From the NCBI RefSeq assembly GCF_016862575.1, contig NZ_BONF01000034.1, positions 1-64,000 of the forward strand: 64,000 nt of DNA. The letters run 5' to 3'. A program made the position numbers and the translations under genes. Origin of the DNA: Catellatospora bangladeshensis. Lineage in GTDB: Bacteria; Actinomycetota; Actinomycetes; Mycobacteriales; Micromonosporaceae. Positions 7,806-15,931 of this stretch are shown here, piece by piece. Each line of letters opens with the position of its first letter. The stretch's first letter is position 1. The notes under the pieces are model-generated. The model did not search any database and was not told the DNA's origin. It saw only the letters and a program-made list of their open reading frames with translations.

Positions 7806-9245
7806 TCAGGTCCGGGCGACGCGCAGCACGCCCGTGACGTTGCCCTGGTAGTAGACGCCGTTCAGCGCCGTGCCGGCCGTCTGGATCGGGTTGACCAGCG
7901 CCGAGCCGAGCAGCACCTTGTCGGACACCGCGCCGGTGCGGGCGTCGACGGCGGCGAAGTAGAACGGGTCGAGTTCGCCGAGCACGCCGTCCTGGATCGC
8001 GGTGTAGAGCTTGCCGTCCGCCGTGGACAGCCGCGGCAGCGCGGCCGAGCGGGTCGCGGTCTCCCAGGCGACGTCGCAGCCGCTGCCGTCGGCACGCACG
8101 TCGACCCGGACGAGGCCGCCGGTGAACGTGGCGTCCTCGGGCACGCTCGGGCCCGCGTCCGGCGGCAGGGCCGGGTAGTCGTAGCCGTAGGTATTGGTGA
8201 GGAAGACGCTGCGCCCGGCGGCGACGGGCGCGTTCTCGGTGCCGCTGGCGGCCTGGGCGGTGAACAGCGGGCGGGTGCACACCGGTGCGCCGTCGGCGGT
8301 GCGCAGCACGATCAGGTTCATGCGCGGGACGGCGTTGTCGGTGATGGTGACGTACTCGGTGCCGGTGGCGGGGCCGAAGAACACGGGGGTGGCGCCGCTG
8401 CCCCAGCTGAGCTGGCCGGGTTTGCGGGCCGGGCCGCGGTCGTAGGCGTGGCGCCAGCGCAGCACGGGTGTGCCGGGGGTGTTCGCGTCGAACAGGTAGA
8501 GCGCGTGGTCGCTGGTGACGGCGACGCCGCCGGGCACGGTGGACAGGCTGTTGGCGATGCGCTCGCCCGCGGGCAGGCGGTACGCGTGCACGCCGCCGGT
8601 GGCCGGGTCGTAGACGCCGACGCCGCCCGCGGCGGTGACGAACCAGACCCGGCGGTCGTATCCGGCCAGCACCCCGACCACCGAGTCGGCGGCGTCCACG
8701 GCCGCGGCCAGCGAGACCTTCTCCACCACGCGCAGCGTCCAGATGCCGAACAGGCCCCGGCTGTGGGCGATGCGCAGCAGGTCCCGGTTGCCGTCGACGA
8801 CCACGACCCGGTCGGCGTCGTCGAGGTAGGCGTAGACGCCGCCGAGCAGGTTGCCCCTGGCGATGGACAGGCGGGCCAGGGAGTTGCCACTGCCCCGGTC
8901 GAGCAGGTGCAGCGCGGGAGCCTGGCCGAGGATGTCGGTGCACAGCGCGAGCAGCTGCCCGTCGCCGCGGTGCAGCAGGGTCGGGCAGGCGGCCAGCAGG
9001 GTGGCCCGACTCGCGGCCAGTGGCGCACCGGCGGGGCCGGGCTGGGCGAAGGTCTTGGCGGAGGCGCTGTCGCCGTGGGTGCTGGCGCCGCCGGCCGGGG
9101 CGGTGGCCGGGTTCTGCGGGGCGGCCGGGCCGAACTCGGGGTATGCCCCGGCGGCCGGGGCGCCGGTGAGGGCGGCGGCCAGCAGCACGCCGATCACCAG
9201 CGGCGCGGCCGGGCGGGTGAGTCTCCGGCGCGAAATGGGGGTCAA
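7806..9245 (-). CDS. Secreted beta-propeller (PQQ-like repeat) protein
   Basis: Exported protein of about 479 residues with a classical signal peptide (RRRLTRPAAPLVIGVLLAAA ending AGA-YPEF). The body contains repeated blade-like segments such as LLGGVYAYLDDADRVVVVDG, DHALYLFDAN and GKLYTAIQDG, typical of PQQ-like or WD-type propellers, but no metal or PQQ ligands can be assigned. The frame reaches an ATG at 9290 whose GGAG touches the codon. I prefer the TTG at 9245 because AGGAG lies seven bases upstream and the signal peptide then sits at the N-terminus. It faces the Rrf2 gene, and the gap holds an inverted repeat with the spacing of the regulator motif. Substrate and role unknown; co-location suggests a part in sulfur compound handling (inference). 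Confidence 0.72.
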   Translation of the reverse strand: MTPISRRRLTRPAAPLVIGVLLAAALTGAPAAGAYPEFGPAAPQNPATAPAGGASTHGDSASAKTFAQPGPAGAPLAASRATLLAACPTLLHRGDGQLLALCTDILGQAPALHLLDRGSGNSLARLSIARGNLLGGVYAYLDDADRVVVVDGNRDLLRIAHSRGLFGIWTLRVVEKVSLAAAVDAADSVVGVLAGYDRRVWFVTAAGGVGVYDPATGGVHAYRLPAGERIANSLSTVPGGVAVTSDHALYLFDANTPGTPVLRWRHAYDRGPARKPGQLSWGSGATPVFFGPATGTEYVTITDNAVPRMNLIVLRTADGAPVCTRPLFTAQAASGTENAPVAAGRSVFLTNTYGYDYPALPPDAGPSVPEDATFTGGLVRVDVRADGSGCDVAWETATRSAALPRLSTADGKLYTAIQDGVLGELDPFYFAAVDARTGAVSDKVLLGSALVNPIQTAGTALNGVYYQGNVTGVLRVART

Positions 9246-9292
9246 GGTGCTGCTCCTGGAGTCGGCGGTCCATCCAGTGCGGACGGTCATCT

Positions 9293-9318
9293 CCTACTAT
9301 CCACATAGACACAGTAGG
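9293..9318. promoter_or_regulatory. Inverted repeat CCTACT-N14-AGTAGG before the propeller gene
   Basis: A 26-bp inverted repeat with half-sites CCTACT and AGTAGG (7-bp arms if the flanking T and A are counted). It has the same outer sequence and length as the element before the sulfonate operon but a different centre. It lies 48 bases upstream of the preferred TTG start. Confidence 0.5.
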
Positions 9319-9341
9319 AATACAAGACTCGTTGCCGAAAT

Positions 9342-9367
9342 ACCACTTATCCGATAGGATTTATAGC
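9342..9367. promoter_or_regulatory. Candidate Rrf2-regulator site, copy 2 (own promoter)
   Basis: Element with core ACTTATCCGATAGGATTTA, matching the copy at 5011 at 20 of 26 positions. It sits 45 bases upstream of the Rrf2 gene's GTG start, so autoregulation is likely. Confidence 0.6.
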
Positions 9368-9411
9368 TATAGGGGTGATGGCCGTTCCGTCCGAACAGGA
9401 GTGCGCGGACC

Positions 9412-9834
9412 GTGCACATATCGGCGAGACACGACTACGCGATGCAGGCGATGCTGGCCATCGCCGCGGCCGGCGGCCGGCTGGTGAACACCAACGAGCT
9501 GGCCGCCCTGCAGGGCATCCCCGCGACCTACCTGCCCCCGCTGCTCTACGACCTGCGCCGCGCCGAGCTGCTGAGCAGCCGCCCCGGCAACGTCGGCGGA
9601 TACAGCCTGGCCCGCGGCGCCGACCGGATCACCGTCGGGGACGTCATGCGCGCCGTCAGCGGCGAGCTGAGCAGCATCCGGGGCCGCCCGGCGCAGTCGG
9701 TCAGCTACGTCGGCGCCGCGCGGGCCCTGCCCCGGCTGTGGCGGTCGGTGCACTCGCTCACCGCCGAGCTGCTCGACGGCATCACCCTGCGCGACCTGCT
9801 CGACGAGCTGCCCGAAAGCGCCGCCGGGAGATGA
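9412..9834 (+). CDS. Rrf2-family transcriptional regulator
   Basis: DNA-binding regulator of 140 residues. It shows the Rrf2 winged helix: SARHDYAMQAMLAIAA at the N-terminus, the recognition part LAALQGIPATYLPPLLYDLRRAELL, and the wing GNVGGYSLARGADRITVGDVMRAVSG. It contains no cysteine at all, so unlike IscR or NsrR it cannot carry an iron-sulfur cluster by Cys ligation and should sense through a small molecule or a partner protein, as CymR does. It starts with GTG, with CAGGAG ten bases upstream. It lies between two sulfur importers, and near-identical motifs precede each unit, so it is the probable local sulfur regulator. Confidence 0.9.
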   Translation: MHISARHDYAMQAMLAIAAAGGRLVNTNELAALQGIPATYLPPLLYDLRRAELLSSRPGNVGGYSLARGADRITVGDVMRAVSGELSSIRGRPAQSVSYVGAARALPRLWRSVHSLTAELLDGITLRDLLDELPESAAGR

Positions 9835-9837
9835 GCG

Positions 9838-9917
9838 GCGCGGCCGGACCACCCGCGGGGCGGACGGTGGGCGATTCCGACGTCCACCGTCTCCCCTGCG
9901 GGCCCGCCCGGCCGCGC
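9838..9917. terminator. Large bidirectional hairpin between rrf2 and cysA
   Basis: An 80-base interrupted palindrome: outer arms GCGCGGCCGG/CCGGCCGCGC, middle arms CCCGCGGGG/CCCCTGCGGG and inner arms GACGGTGG/CCACCGTC. It fills the gap between the convergent rrf2 and cysA genes and ends nine bases before the cysA stop, so it can terminate both. Confidence 0.7.
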
Positions 9918-9925
9918 GACGTGCC

Positions 9926-10909
9926 TCAGACGGCGCCGACGACCTGCGACCGGCTCTCCGCCCCCGCGACCTCGGGCGCGACCCGCACCTGCACCTCGGA
10001 CCCGGCGTGCAGGCCGAGGGCGAGGAACTCGTTGCGGTTGAGGGTGACCGTGACGGTCTGCTCCCCCACCGCCACCTCCACCCGGATCTCGAAGCCGATC
10101 CGCGTGATCCGCTTGACCAGCCCGGACGCCGCGCCCGGGTCGCTGCCGGGGGGCAGCAGCTGCAGGTCGTGCGGGCGTACGAGCCGGTCGCCCAGCTCCG
10201 TGACCGGGCCCAGGAAGCGCATCACGAAGTCGTTGGCCGGCCGGTCGTAGAGCTCGTCGGGCGAGCCGATCTGCTCCACCCGGCCCTCGTTGATCACGAC
10301 GATCTCGTCGGCGACCTCCAGGGCCTCCTCCTGGTCGTGCGTGACGAAGACCGTGGTGACGTGGACCTCGTCGTGCAGGCGGCGCAGCCAGTCGCGCAGC
10401 TCTTTGCGGACCTTGGCGTCGAGCGCCCCGAACGGCTCGTCCAGCAGCAGCACGCTCGGCTGCACGGCCAGCGCGCGGGCCAGGGCCATGCGCTGGCGCT
10501 GGCCGCCGGACAGCTGCGCGGGCAGCCGGTCGGCGAACTGGGACAGGTGGACCAGCTTGAGCAGCTCGTCGACCCGCTCCCGGATCTCCGCCTTGGGCTT
10601 CTTGCGGATCTCCAGTCCGAACGCGACGTTGCGCGCCACCGACAGGTGCTTGAACGCCGCGTAGTGCTGGAACACGAAGCCGACGTTGCGCTTCTGCGGA
10701 GACAGGTTGGTCGCGTCGACGCCCTCGATCTGGACCCGGCCGGTGTCGGCCGTCTCCAGCCCGGCGATGATGCGCAGCAGCGTCGACTTGCCGCCGCCGG
10801 ACGGCCCGAGCAGGGCGGTGAGCCCGCCGGACGGGATGCTGACGGAGACGTCGTCGAGGGCGACGAAGTCCCCGAACCGCTTGGAAACTCCAGTGATCTC
10901 GATGCTCAA
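9926..10909 (-). CDS. cysA: Sulfate/thiosulfate import ATP-binding protein CysA
   Basis: ATPase subunit of the CysPTWA sulfate importer, 327 residues. Walker [11 protein letters not shown]-loop [16 protein letters not shown] (the YAAFKH stretch is characteristic of CysA), signature LSGGQRQR, Walker B VLLLDEP and H-loop FVTHDQEEA are all present. A TOBE-type regulatory domain occupies roughly residues 235-320 ([10 protein letters not shown] onward). Its start overlaps the end of cysW by four bases, so it is the last gene of a tightly coupled four-gene operon. Confidence 0.97.
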   Translation of the reverse strand: MSIEITGVSKRFGDFVALDDVSVSIPSGGLTALLGPSGGGKSTLLRIIAGLETADTGRVQIEGVDATNLSPQKRNVGFVFQHYAAFKHLSVARNVAFGLEIRKKPKAEIRERVDELLKLVHLSQFADRLPAQLSGGQRQRMALARALAVQPSVLLLDEPFGALDAKVRKELRDWLRRLHDEVHVTTVFVTHDQEEALEVADEIVVINEGRVEQIGSPDELYDRPANDFVMRFLGPVTELGDRLVRPHDLQLLPPGSDPGAASGLVKRITRIGFEIRVEVAVGEQTVTVTLNRNEFLALGLHAGSEVQVRVAPEVAGAESRSQVVGAV

Positions 10910-11733
10910 CGGTCTTCCTTAGGGCGGAGGGCGGAGACGACGATGATGCAGGCCACGGCGACCAGGGCGAGGAGGAAGGCGGTGGCGTACGCGCCGCCCT
11001 TGTCGAAGTTGAGGTACTTCTCCTCCACGACCAGCGTGGCGGTGCGGGTGTCGCCGAGCACGTTGCCGGAGACGACCTTGACCGCGCCGAACTCGCCCAG
11101 CGACCGGGCGAGGCTGAGCACGACGCCGTAGATGACGCCCCATTTGATCGAGGGCAGGGTGATGCGCAGGAACGTCTGCAGGGCGTTGGCGCCGAGGCTG
11201 CGCGCCGCCTGCTCCTGCTCCTCGCCGACCTCCTCCAGCACCGGCACGACCTCGCGGATCACCAGTGGCAGCGCCACGAACACGGTGGCCAGCACGATGC
11301 CGGGGGTGGAGAAGATGACCTGGATGCCGGCGTCCTCCAGGGTGGGGCCGAACCAGCCGGTGCGCCCGCCGTAGACGAGCACCAGCGACAGGCCGACCAC
11401 GATCGGGGACACCGACAGCGGCAGGTCCAGCAGCGCGGACAGCCACCGCTTGCCGGGCAGGTCGTAGCGGACCAGCAGCATGGAGATGCCGACCCCGAAC
11501 ACCGTGTTGATCACCACGGCGATCAGCGCCACCTGCACGGTGAGGCTGAGCGCGTGGATGACGTCCGGGTCCTCCAGGATGCCGTTCAGGTTCTCCATGC
11601 CGTCGGCGAAGGTGTTCTTGGCGACCAGGTACACCGGCCACGCCACCAGGAAGAACAGGTAGACGATGACCAGCAGCCGGACCAGGTAGGCGCCGGGGCC
11701 GCGCTTGTTGCGCGACAGTGCTCGCTCAGCCAC
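10906..11733 (-). CDS. cysW: Sulfate ABC transporter permease CysW
   Basis: Membrane subunit of 275 residues with about six helices. The EAA loop reads [21 protein letters not shown], and [13 protein letters not shown] near residue 200 is the CysW-family hallmark. The gene overlaps cysT by eight bases upstream and cysA by four downstream. The C-terminus ends in a short charged tail (RPKEDR). Confidence 0.96.
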   Translation of the reverse strand: MAERALSRNKRGPGAYLVRLLVIVYLFFLVAWPVYLVAKNTFADGMENLNGILEDPDVIHALSLTVQVALIAVVINTVFGVGISMLLVRYDLPGKRWLSALLDLPLSVSPIVVGLSLVLVYGGRTGWFGPTLEDAGIQVIFSTPGIVLATVFVALPLVIREVVPVLEEVGEEQEQAARSLGANALQTFLRITLPSIKWGVIYGVVLSLARSLGEFGAVKVVSGNVLGDTRTATLVVEEKYLNFDKGGAYATAFLLALVAVACIIVVSALRPKEDR

Positions 11734-12571
11734 GCCGCACCAGCCTCCGCTGCAGGTAGTCGACCAGGATCAGCACCACGAACGAGATCACCAGCAGGAT
11801 CGTGGCGACCGCCGCGGCGCTGTCGAGGTTGTCGTTCTCGATGCTGCTGAGGATGCGCACCGAGGTGACCTCGGTCTGGTTCGGCAGGTTGCCCGACAGC
11901 AGCACCAGCGAGCCGTACTCGCTGACCCCGCGGGCGAACGACAGCGCGGCGCCGGCCGCGATGGCCGGCGTCAGGCTGGGCAGGATGATCCGCCGGAACA
12001 CGGTGATCCGGCTCGCGCCCAGCGACATGGCCGCCTCCTCGACGTCGCGGTCCAGTTCGGCCAGCACCGGCTGCACGGTGCGGACCACGAACGGGAGCGT
12101 GACGAAGAGGAAGGCCAGGAAGACCGCCTGGCGGGTGTTGGCGATGTCGATGCCGAGCGGGCTCTTCGGCCCGTACAGCGACAGCAGCACCAGGCCCGCG
12201 ACGATGGTCGGCAGGGCGAACGGGATGTCGATGATGATCTCGAGGATGCGCTTGCCGAAGAAGCGGTCCCGGACCAGCACCCACGCGATCATGGTGCCGA
12301 TGACGATGTTCACCAGCGTCACGGCGAAGGCGGTGCCCACGGTGAGCTCGATCGCGGCCAGCGTCTGCTCGGTGGTCACCGCCTCCCAGAAACCGGCCCA
12401 GCCGCCCGTCGTCGCCGTGACGACCACGGCGGTCAGCGGGATCAGCACGAGCAGGCTGAACCACAGCATCGCCACGCCGAACCCCAGGCCGGAGACCCGG
12501 GTCAGGGGGCGTCCATGCCGGATCGGCCGGCGGGTGACCGCCGGCCGATCCGAGGTGAGCGTCGTCGTCAC
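11726..12571 (-). CDS. cysT: Sulfate ABC transporter permease CysT
   Basis: Partner permease of 281 residues, paralogous to CysW. It carries the EAA segment DRDVEEAAMSLGASRITVF and the family motif FARGVSEYGSLVLLSGNLP. About 30 residues precede the first helix and are Arg/Pro-rich. It overlaps the binding-protein gene by four bases and cysW by eight, consistent with coupled translation of a stoichiometric heterodimer. Confidence 0.96.
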   Translation of the reverse strand: MTTTLTSDRPAVTRRPIRHGRPLTRVSGLGFGVAMLWFSLLVLIPLTAVVVTATTGGWAGFWEAVTTEQTLAAIELTVGTAFAVTLVNIVIGTMIAWVLVRDRFFGKRILEIIIDIPFALPTIVAGLVLLSLYGPKSPLGIDIANTRQAVFLAFLFVTLPFVVRTVQPVLAELDRDVEEAAMSLGASRITVFRRIILPSLTPAIAAGAALSFARGVSEYGSLVLLSGNLPNQTEVTSVRILSSIENDNLDSAAAVATILLVISFVVLILVDYLQRRLVRRG

Positions 12572-13599
12572 TTAGCCTTGCCCGAGGCTGCGATGATCTT
12601 GACGATGATGCCCTCCTTCTCGTCGAAGAACTTCTTCGACAGCGCCGACCAGCTCTCGAAGTCCTTCGACACGGTCAGCAGCTTCTGCGGCGCCGGGAAC
12701 GGGTTGTTAGGGTCCTTGGCACCCTCGACGCCCTTGGTGTCGACGCCCTCGATGATCGGCCGGAAGCCCTTGAGCGCGAACTGGCGCTGGCCGTCCTTGC
12801 TGAGCACGAAGTCCAGCCACTCCTTGGCCTTCGGGTCGGCGTTGGTGAGGATGGCGCCCGGGTTCTCGATCAGGATCGTGGTGTTCGGCACGACCCAGTC
12901 GAACTTCTCGCCGGCCTGGGTGGCCAGGATCGCCTCGTTCTCGTAGGCGAGCAGCACGTCGCCGGTGCCGCCGAGGAAGGCGGTGGTGGCGTCACGGCCG
13001 CTGCCGGGCAGGGCGACGACGTTGCCGAACAGCTTGGTCACGAACTCCGTGGCCTGGGCGTCGGTGCCGCCGTTGGCCGCGATGTGGCCCCACGCCGCCA
13101 GCGCGTTCCAGCGGGCCGCGCCCGAGGAGGCCGGGTTCGGCGTGACGATCTGGATGCCGGGCTTGACCAGGTCGTCCCAGCCCTGGATGTTCTTCGGGTT
13201 GCCCTCGCGCACCGCGAGCACCACGATCGAGGACGACACGATGCCCTTGTTCGGGCCGGCGTTCCACTCCTTGGCCACCAGGCCGGCGTCGACCAGGCGG
13301 GTCACGTCGCTGGAGACCGAGAAGTGCACGTAGTCGGCCTTGAGGCCGGCCACCACGGCGCGGCTCTGGTCGCCGGAGGCGCCGTAGGAGGTCTGGAACT
13401 TGACGCCCTTGCCCGCGTCGGTCTTGTTCCACTCGGCCGCGATCGCCTTGTTGGCCTGCTCGGGCACTGCGAACCCGACGATGTGCAGCGTGGCGTTGGA
13501 ACCCGGGGTGCCGCTTTCCTCACCACCACCGCCGCAGGCCGACAGCGCCAGCACGGCGGCGACGGCGAACGCGGCGGTTGCTCTGATCCGGTTCTTCAT
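12568..13599 (-). CDS. sbp: Sulfate-binding lipoprotein
   Basis: Solute-binding protein of 343 residues, first gene of the sulfate operon. The signal peptide ends in the lipobox LSAC followed by a Gly/Glu linker, so it is membrane-anchored. Family landmarks of Sbp/CysP proteins are present: QTSYGASGDQSRAV, DYVHFSVSSDVTRLVDAGLV, VREGNPKNI.GWDDLV, TPNPASSGAARWN and LLAYENEAI. The ATG has AGGAGG at optimal spacing. A long leader (more than 200 bases) separates it from the matching Rrf2-type element, so the promoter could be distant or a nearer weak copy at about 13687-13710 could be the functional one. Confidence 0.95.
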   Translation of the reverse strand: MKNRIRATAAFAVAAVLALSACGGGGEESGTPGSNATLHIVGFAVPEQANKAIAAEWNKTDAGKGVKFQTSYGASGDQSRAVVAGLKADYVHFSVSSDVTRLVDAGLVAKEWNAGPNKGIVSSSIVVLAVREGNPKNIQGWDDLVKPGIQIVTPNPASSGAARWNALAAWGHIAANGGTDAQATEFVTKLFGNVVALPGSGRDATTAFLGGTGDVLLAYENEAILATQAGEKFDWVVPNTTILIENPGAILTNADPKAKEWLDFVLSKDGQRQFALKGFRPIIEGVDTKGVEGAKDPNNPFPAPQKLLTVSKDFESWSALSKKFFDEKEGIIVKIIAASGKAK

Positions 13600-14038
13600 G
13601 GGGAACCTGTCCTCCTCAGGGCGCTTTTGGGCGCACCGAACCCCGCCGGGGCCACCGGCGAGATCGGCAAACTTCGATGTAAGGGGGTTTGGCTATCTGG
13701 ATATGACAGGGTCAGCCGGTATGCCTACGCAGCATCTATGCGGCGAATCGAATGCTTTCGGCACCCGGGCGGCATGGTCCGGCTCGACCACGAAACGAAT
13801 ATCCCACTAAACCGCTAGACTTTCAAGACTTTGTCAGCGCGACGACGTCGCCGTCCCGTCCAGGTCTGCCGAGCCGTCCAGCCGACCCCACCCGCCCGTC
13901 CGGACATCCCTGCTGCGTAACGGCTTTGCCCGCACGGCGCCGTCCACTCCCGACAGCGATGGCGCCGGGGTGCGACCCCGCGAATGTGATCGCCGTCTCG
14001 GCCAGGTCGGGACCTTTGCCCTGCTCACCGCCCCTGCC
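13600..14038. other. Intergenic region upstream of the sulfate operon
   Basis: About 440 bases with no convincing gene. It should hold the sbp promoter. I see the regulator-like element at 13803-13828 and a weaker relative around 13687-13710 (on the minus strand TATCC-A-GATAG). The right part is Pro/Arg-type GC-rich sequence whose open frames have no family character. Confidence 0.5.
13803..13828. promoter_or_regulatory. Candidate Rrf2-regulator site, copy 3 (sulfate operon)
   Basis: Element with core ACTAAACCGCTAGACTTT. It matches the copy at 5011 at 16 of 26 positions and the copy at 9342 at 17 of 26. Shared consensus of the three: ACTnnnCCGnTnGnnTTT. It lies about 200 bases upstream of the sbp start. 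Confidence 0.5.
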
Positions 14039-14186
14039 GTGGACGCGCGATGCCCGTTACGCCCCGGCCAGCCGTGCACGCTGTGCCAGCTCGACGTCAC
14101 CGGCCCAGGATTGCCCGCTCGTCTACCTGGTCATGTCCGATGACGAGCTGCGCGACGGCGTACGCCGCGGCGGCGAGGCGGACTGA
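14039..14186 (+). pseudogene. Frameshifted small Cys-rich protein (DUF6767-like)
   Basis: Two adjacent frames together spell one small protein. Frame one, from GTG 14039, reads DARCPLRPGQPCTLCQLDVTG; after the bases around 14103-14107 the sense continues in another frame as QDCPLVYLVMSDDELRDGV and runs to the stop at 14186. Joined, the piece has four or five Cys spaced like a small actinobacterial family that I remember as DUF6767 (name from memory). Both halves have G/C third positions, which supports coding origin. The join needs one extra base or two missing ones, so it is a decayed gene or a sequencing error. No good ribosome site is visible. Confidence 0.45.
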
Positions 14187-14189
14187 GCT

Positions 14190-14669
14190 TCAGCGCCACG
14201 GCTCCTCGGCGGCGCCGGGCTGCCGGTCGTGGTGGTCCAGCAGCCTGGACAGCAGCCCGATCAGCTGCTCGCGCTCCCCGGGCGCCAGCGGCGCGAGCAG
14301 CTCCTCCTGGCGCACGGCCAGCTCCTTCTCCAGCAGCCGCAGCTGCCGCCTGCCCTCGGCGGTCAGCGAGACGATGTTGCGCCGCCGGTCGGACGGATCC
14401 GGGGCACGCTGAACCTGGCCGCGCTCGGCCAGCTCGTTGATCGCCGCCACCATGTCGCTGAGGTGGATGCCACTGCGGCGGCCAAGCGCGGCCTGGCTGG
14501 CCGGGCCGTGTTCGGCCAGCGTCGCCAGCAGCCGGTAGTGGTAGCCGCGCGCGCCCACCGCAGCGAAGCCGTCGCCCACCAGGCGCTGCGCGTGACCAGC
14601 CGTCTGGCTGAGCAGCCAGCTCGGCAGGCTTCGCCAGCTCGGTGGATTCTCGTCGGCTCTGTCGTCCAT
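14190..14669 (-). CDS. MarR-family transcriptional regulator
   Basis: Repressor of 159 residues with the MarR winged helix: YHYRLLATLAEHGPASQAALGRRSGIHLSDMVAAINELAERG, then the wing RAPDPSDRRRNIVSLTAEGRRQL. The DRRR..L.T wing motif is diagnostic. The C-terminal helix forms the dimer interface. It is divergent from an epoxide hydrolase gene, and the 107-base gap contains a 9-bp-arm palindrome and three evenly spaced AACGTT boxes, so it probably represses that gene in response to a phenolic or epoxide-like ligand (ligand is inference). Confidence 0.93.
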   Translation of the reverse strand: MDDRADENPPSWRSLPSWLLSQTAGHAQRLVGDGFAAVGARGYHYRLLATLAEHGPASQAALGRRSGIHLSDMVAAINELAERGQVQRAPDPSDRRRNIVSLTAEGRRQLRLLEKELAVRQEELLAPLAPGEREQLIGLLSRLLDHHDRQPGAAEEPWR

Positions 14670-14685
14670 GTGAGGAGTCTAACGA

Positions 14686-14748
14686 ATCGTTCGGAAGCCG
14701 AACGATCGTGATAACGTTCAGAGCACAAACGTTAGTACGACAAACGTT
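14686..14748. promoter_or_regulatory. MarR operators: palindrome plus three AACGTT boxes
   Basis: First, a perfect inverted repeat ATCGTTCGG-aag-CCGAACGAT at 14686-14706. Then AACGTT at 14713, 14728 and 14743, exactly 15 bases apart, two of them within AAACGTT. The cluster lies between the divergent marR and hydrolase starts. Confidence 0.65.
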
Positions 14749-14776
14749 TTGAGGCTGAACGACTTCAGGAGACGCC

Positions 14777-15856
14777 ATGATCACGCCGTTTCACATCGAC
14801 ATCCCGCAGGCCGACCTCGACGACCTGAACGACCGGCTCGCCCGCACCCGCTGGCCGAACGAGGTCGCCGGCACCGGATCGCACTACGGCTTCCCGCTGG
14901 AGCGGCTCAAGACGCTGGCAGAGTACTGGCGCACCGGGTACGACTGGCGCGAGCACGAGGCCGGGCTCAACGAGCTGCCGCACTTCACCACCGAGATCGA
15001 AGGCCAGCGCATCCACTTCGTCCACGTGCGCTCGGACAACCCGGACGCCCTGGCGCTGATCCTCACCCACGGCTGGCCCGGCTCGTTCCTGGAGTTCCTG
15101 GACGTGATCGAGCCGCTGCGGCGCGACTTCCACCTGGTCATCCCGTCCATCCCGGGGTACGGCTTCTCCGGGCCGACCCACGAGCGCGGCTGGGACATCG
15201 TGCGGGTGGCGCGGGCCTGGGCCGAGCTGATGCGCCGCCTGGGGTACGGGCGCTACGGCGCGCAGGGCGGCGACTTCGGCTCGGGCATCTCGCTGGCCCT
15301 CGGCGCCATCGCGCCCGAACAGGTCGTCGGGGTGCACGTCAACTACCTCCCGACCCGCCCGGACCCGGACGCCGGAGTCGTGCTGTCCGCCTCCGACGAG
15401 GCGCGGCTGGACAAGGTCCGGCAGCTGATGGCCAACCGCCCGGCATACCAGGCGCTGCTGGCGACCACCCCGCAGACCATCGGGTACGCGCTGACCGACT
15501 CGCCCGTCGGCCAGCTCGCCTGGATCGCCGAGCGCTTCGCCCAGTGGACCGATCCGCGCACGCCGGTCGGCGACGACCGGATGCTCACCGACATCTCGCT
15601 GTACTGGCTGACCGCCACCGCGGCCTCCTCGGCGCGGCTGCACCGCGACGCTCCGCGCGGGATCCCGGCCTGCCCGGTGCCGGTCGGCGTGGCGGTGCTC
15701 CCCCACGACATCACGCAGTCGGTGCGGCCGCTGGCCGAGCGGCTGTACGACATCCGGCACTGGTCGGAGTTCGAGCGCGGCGGCCACTTCGCCGCGATGG
15801 AGGTGCCGGACCTGTTCGCCGCGGACGTCCGGGAGTTCTTCGGCAGGCTCGCCTGA
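14777..15856 (+). CDS. Epoxide hydrolase (EHN domain plus alpha/beta hydrolase)
   Basis: Soluble hydrolase of 359 residues opening epoxides to diols. The N-terminal EHN domain (residues about 1-105: DDLNDRLARTRWPNE, YDWREHEAGLNELPHF) precedes an alpha/beta hydrolase core. The oxyanion-hole motif is HGWPGS (around 97), the nucleophile Asp lies in GGDFGSG (around 165), and the catalytic His in GGHFAAME near the C-terminus. AGGAG stands before the ATG. Divergent control by the MarR protein is likely. Juvenile-hormone or limonene-type epoxides cannot be distinguished. Confidence 0.93.
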   Translation: MITPFHIDIPQADLDDLNDRLARTRWPNEVAGTGSHYGFPLERLKTLAEYWRTGYDWREHEAGLNELPHFTTEIEGQRIHFVHVRSDNPDALALILTHGWPGSFLEFLDVIEPLRRDFHLVIPSIPGYGFSGPTHERGWDIVRVARAWAELMRRLGYGRYGAQGGDFGSGISLALGAIAPEQVVGVHVNYLPTRPDPDAGVVLSASDEARLDKVRQLMANRPAYQALLATTPQTIGYALTDSPVGQLAWIAERFAQWTDPRTPVGDDRMLTDISLYWLTATAASSARLHRDAPRGIPACPVPVGVAVLPHDITQSVRPLAERLYDIRHWSEFERGGHFAAMEVPDLFAADVREFFGRLA

Positions 15857-15931
15857 TCGGTCAGCTTTCGAGAAGCGCGGCGCAGGTCGGCGCGGTTAGC
15901 GTGACGGCCTGTCGCCAACCGAGGAGGGTCC

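Noticed and set aside
9246-9290. ATG start at 9290 for the secreted propeller protein
   Set aside because: Its GGAG touches the start codon and it would put 15 polar residues before the signal peptide; TTG 9245 has AGGAG at normal spacing.
13752-14186. 145-codon plus-strand frame after the sulfate operon
   Set aside because: The first two thirds are Pro/Arg/Ser-rich without character; only its last 25 codons are gene-like, and these complete a protein that starts in another frame, so I annotated the frameshifted ORF instead.
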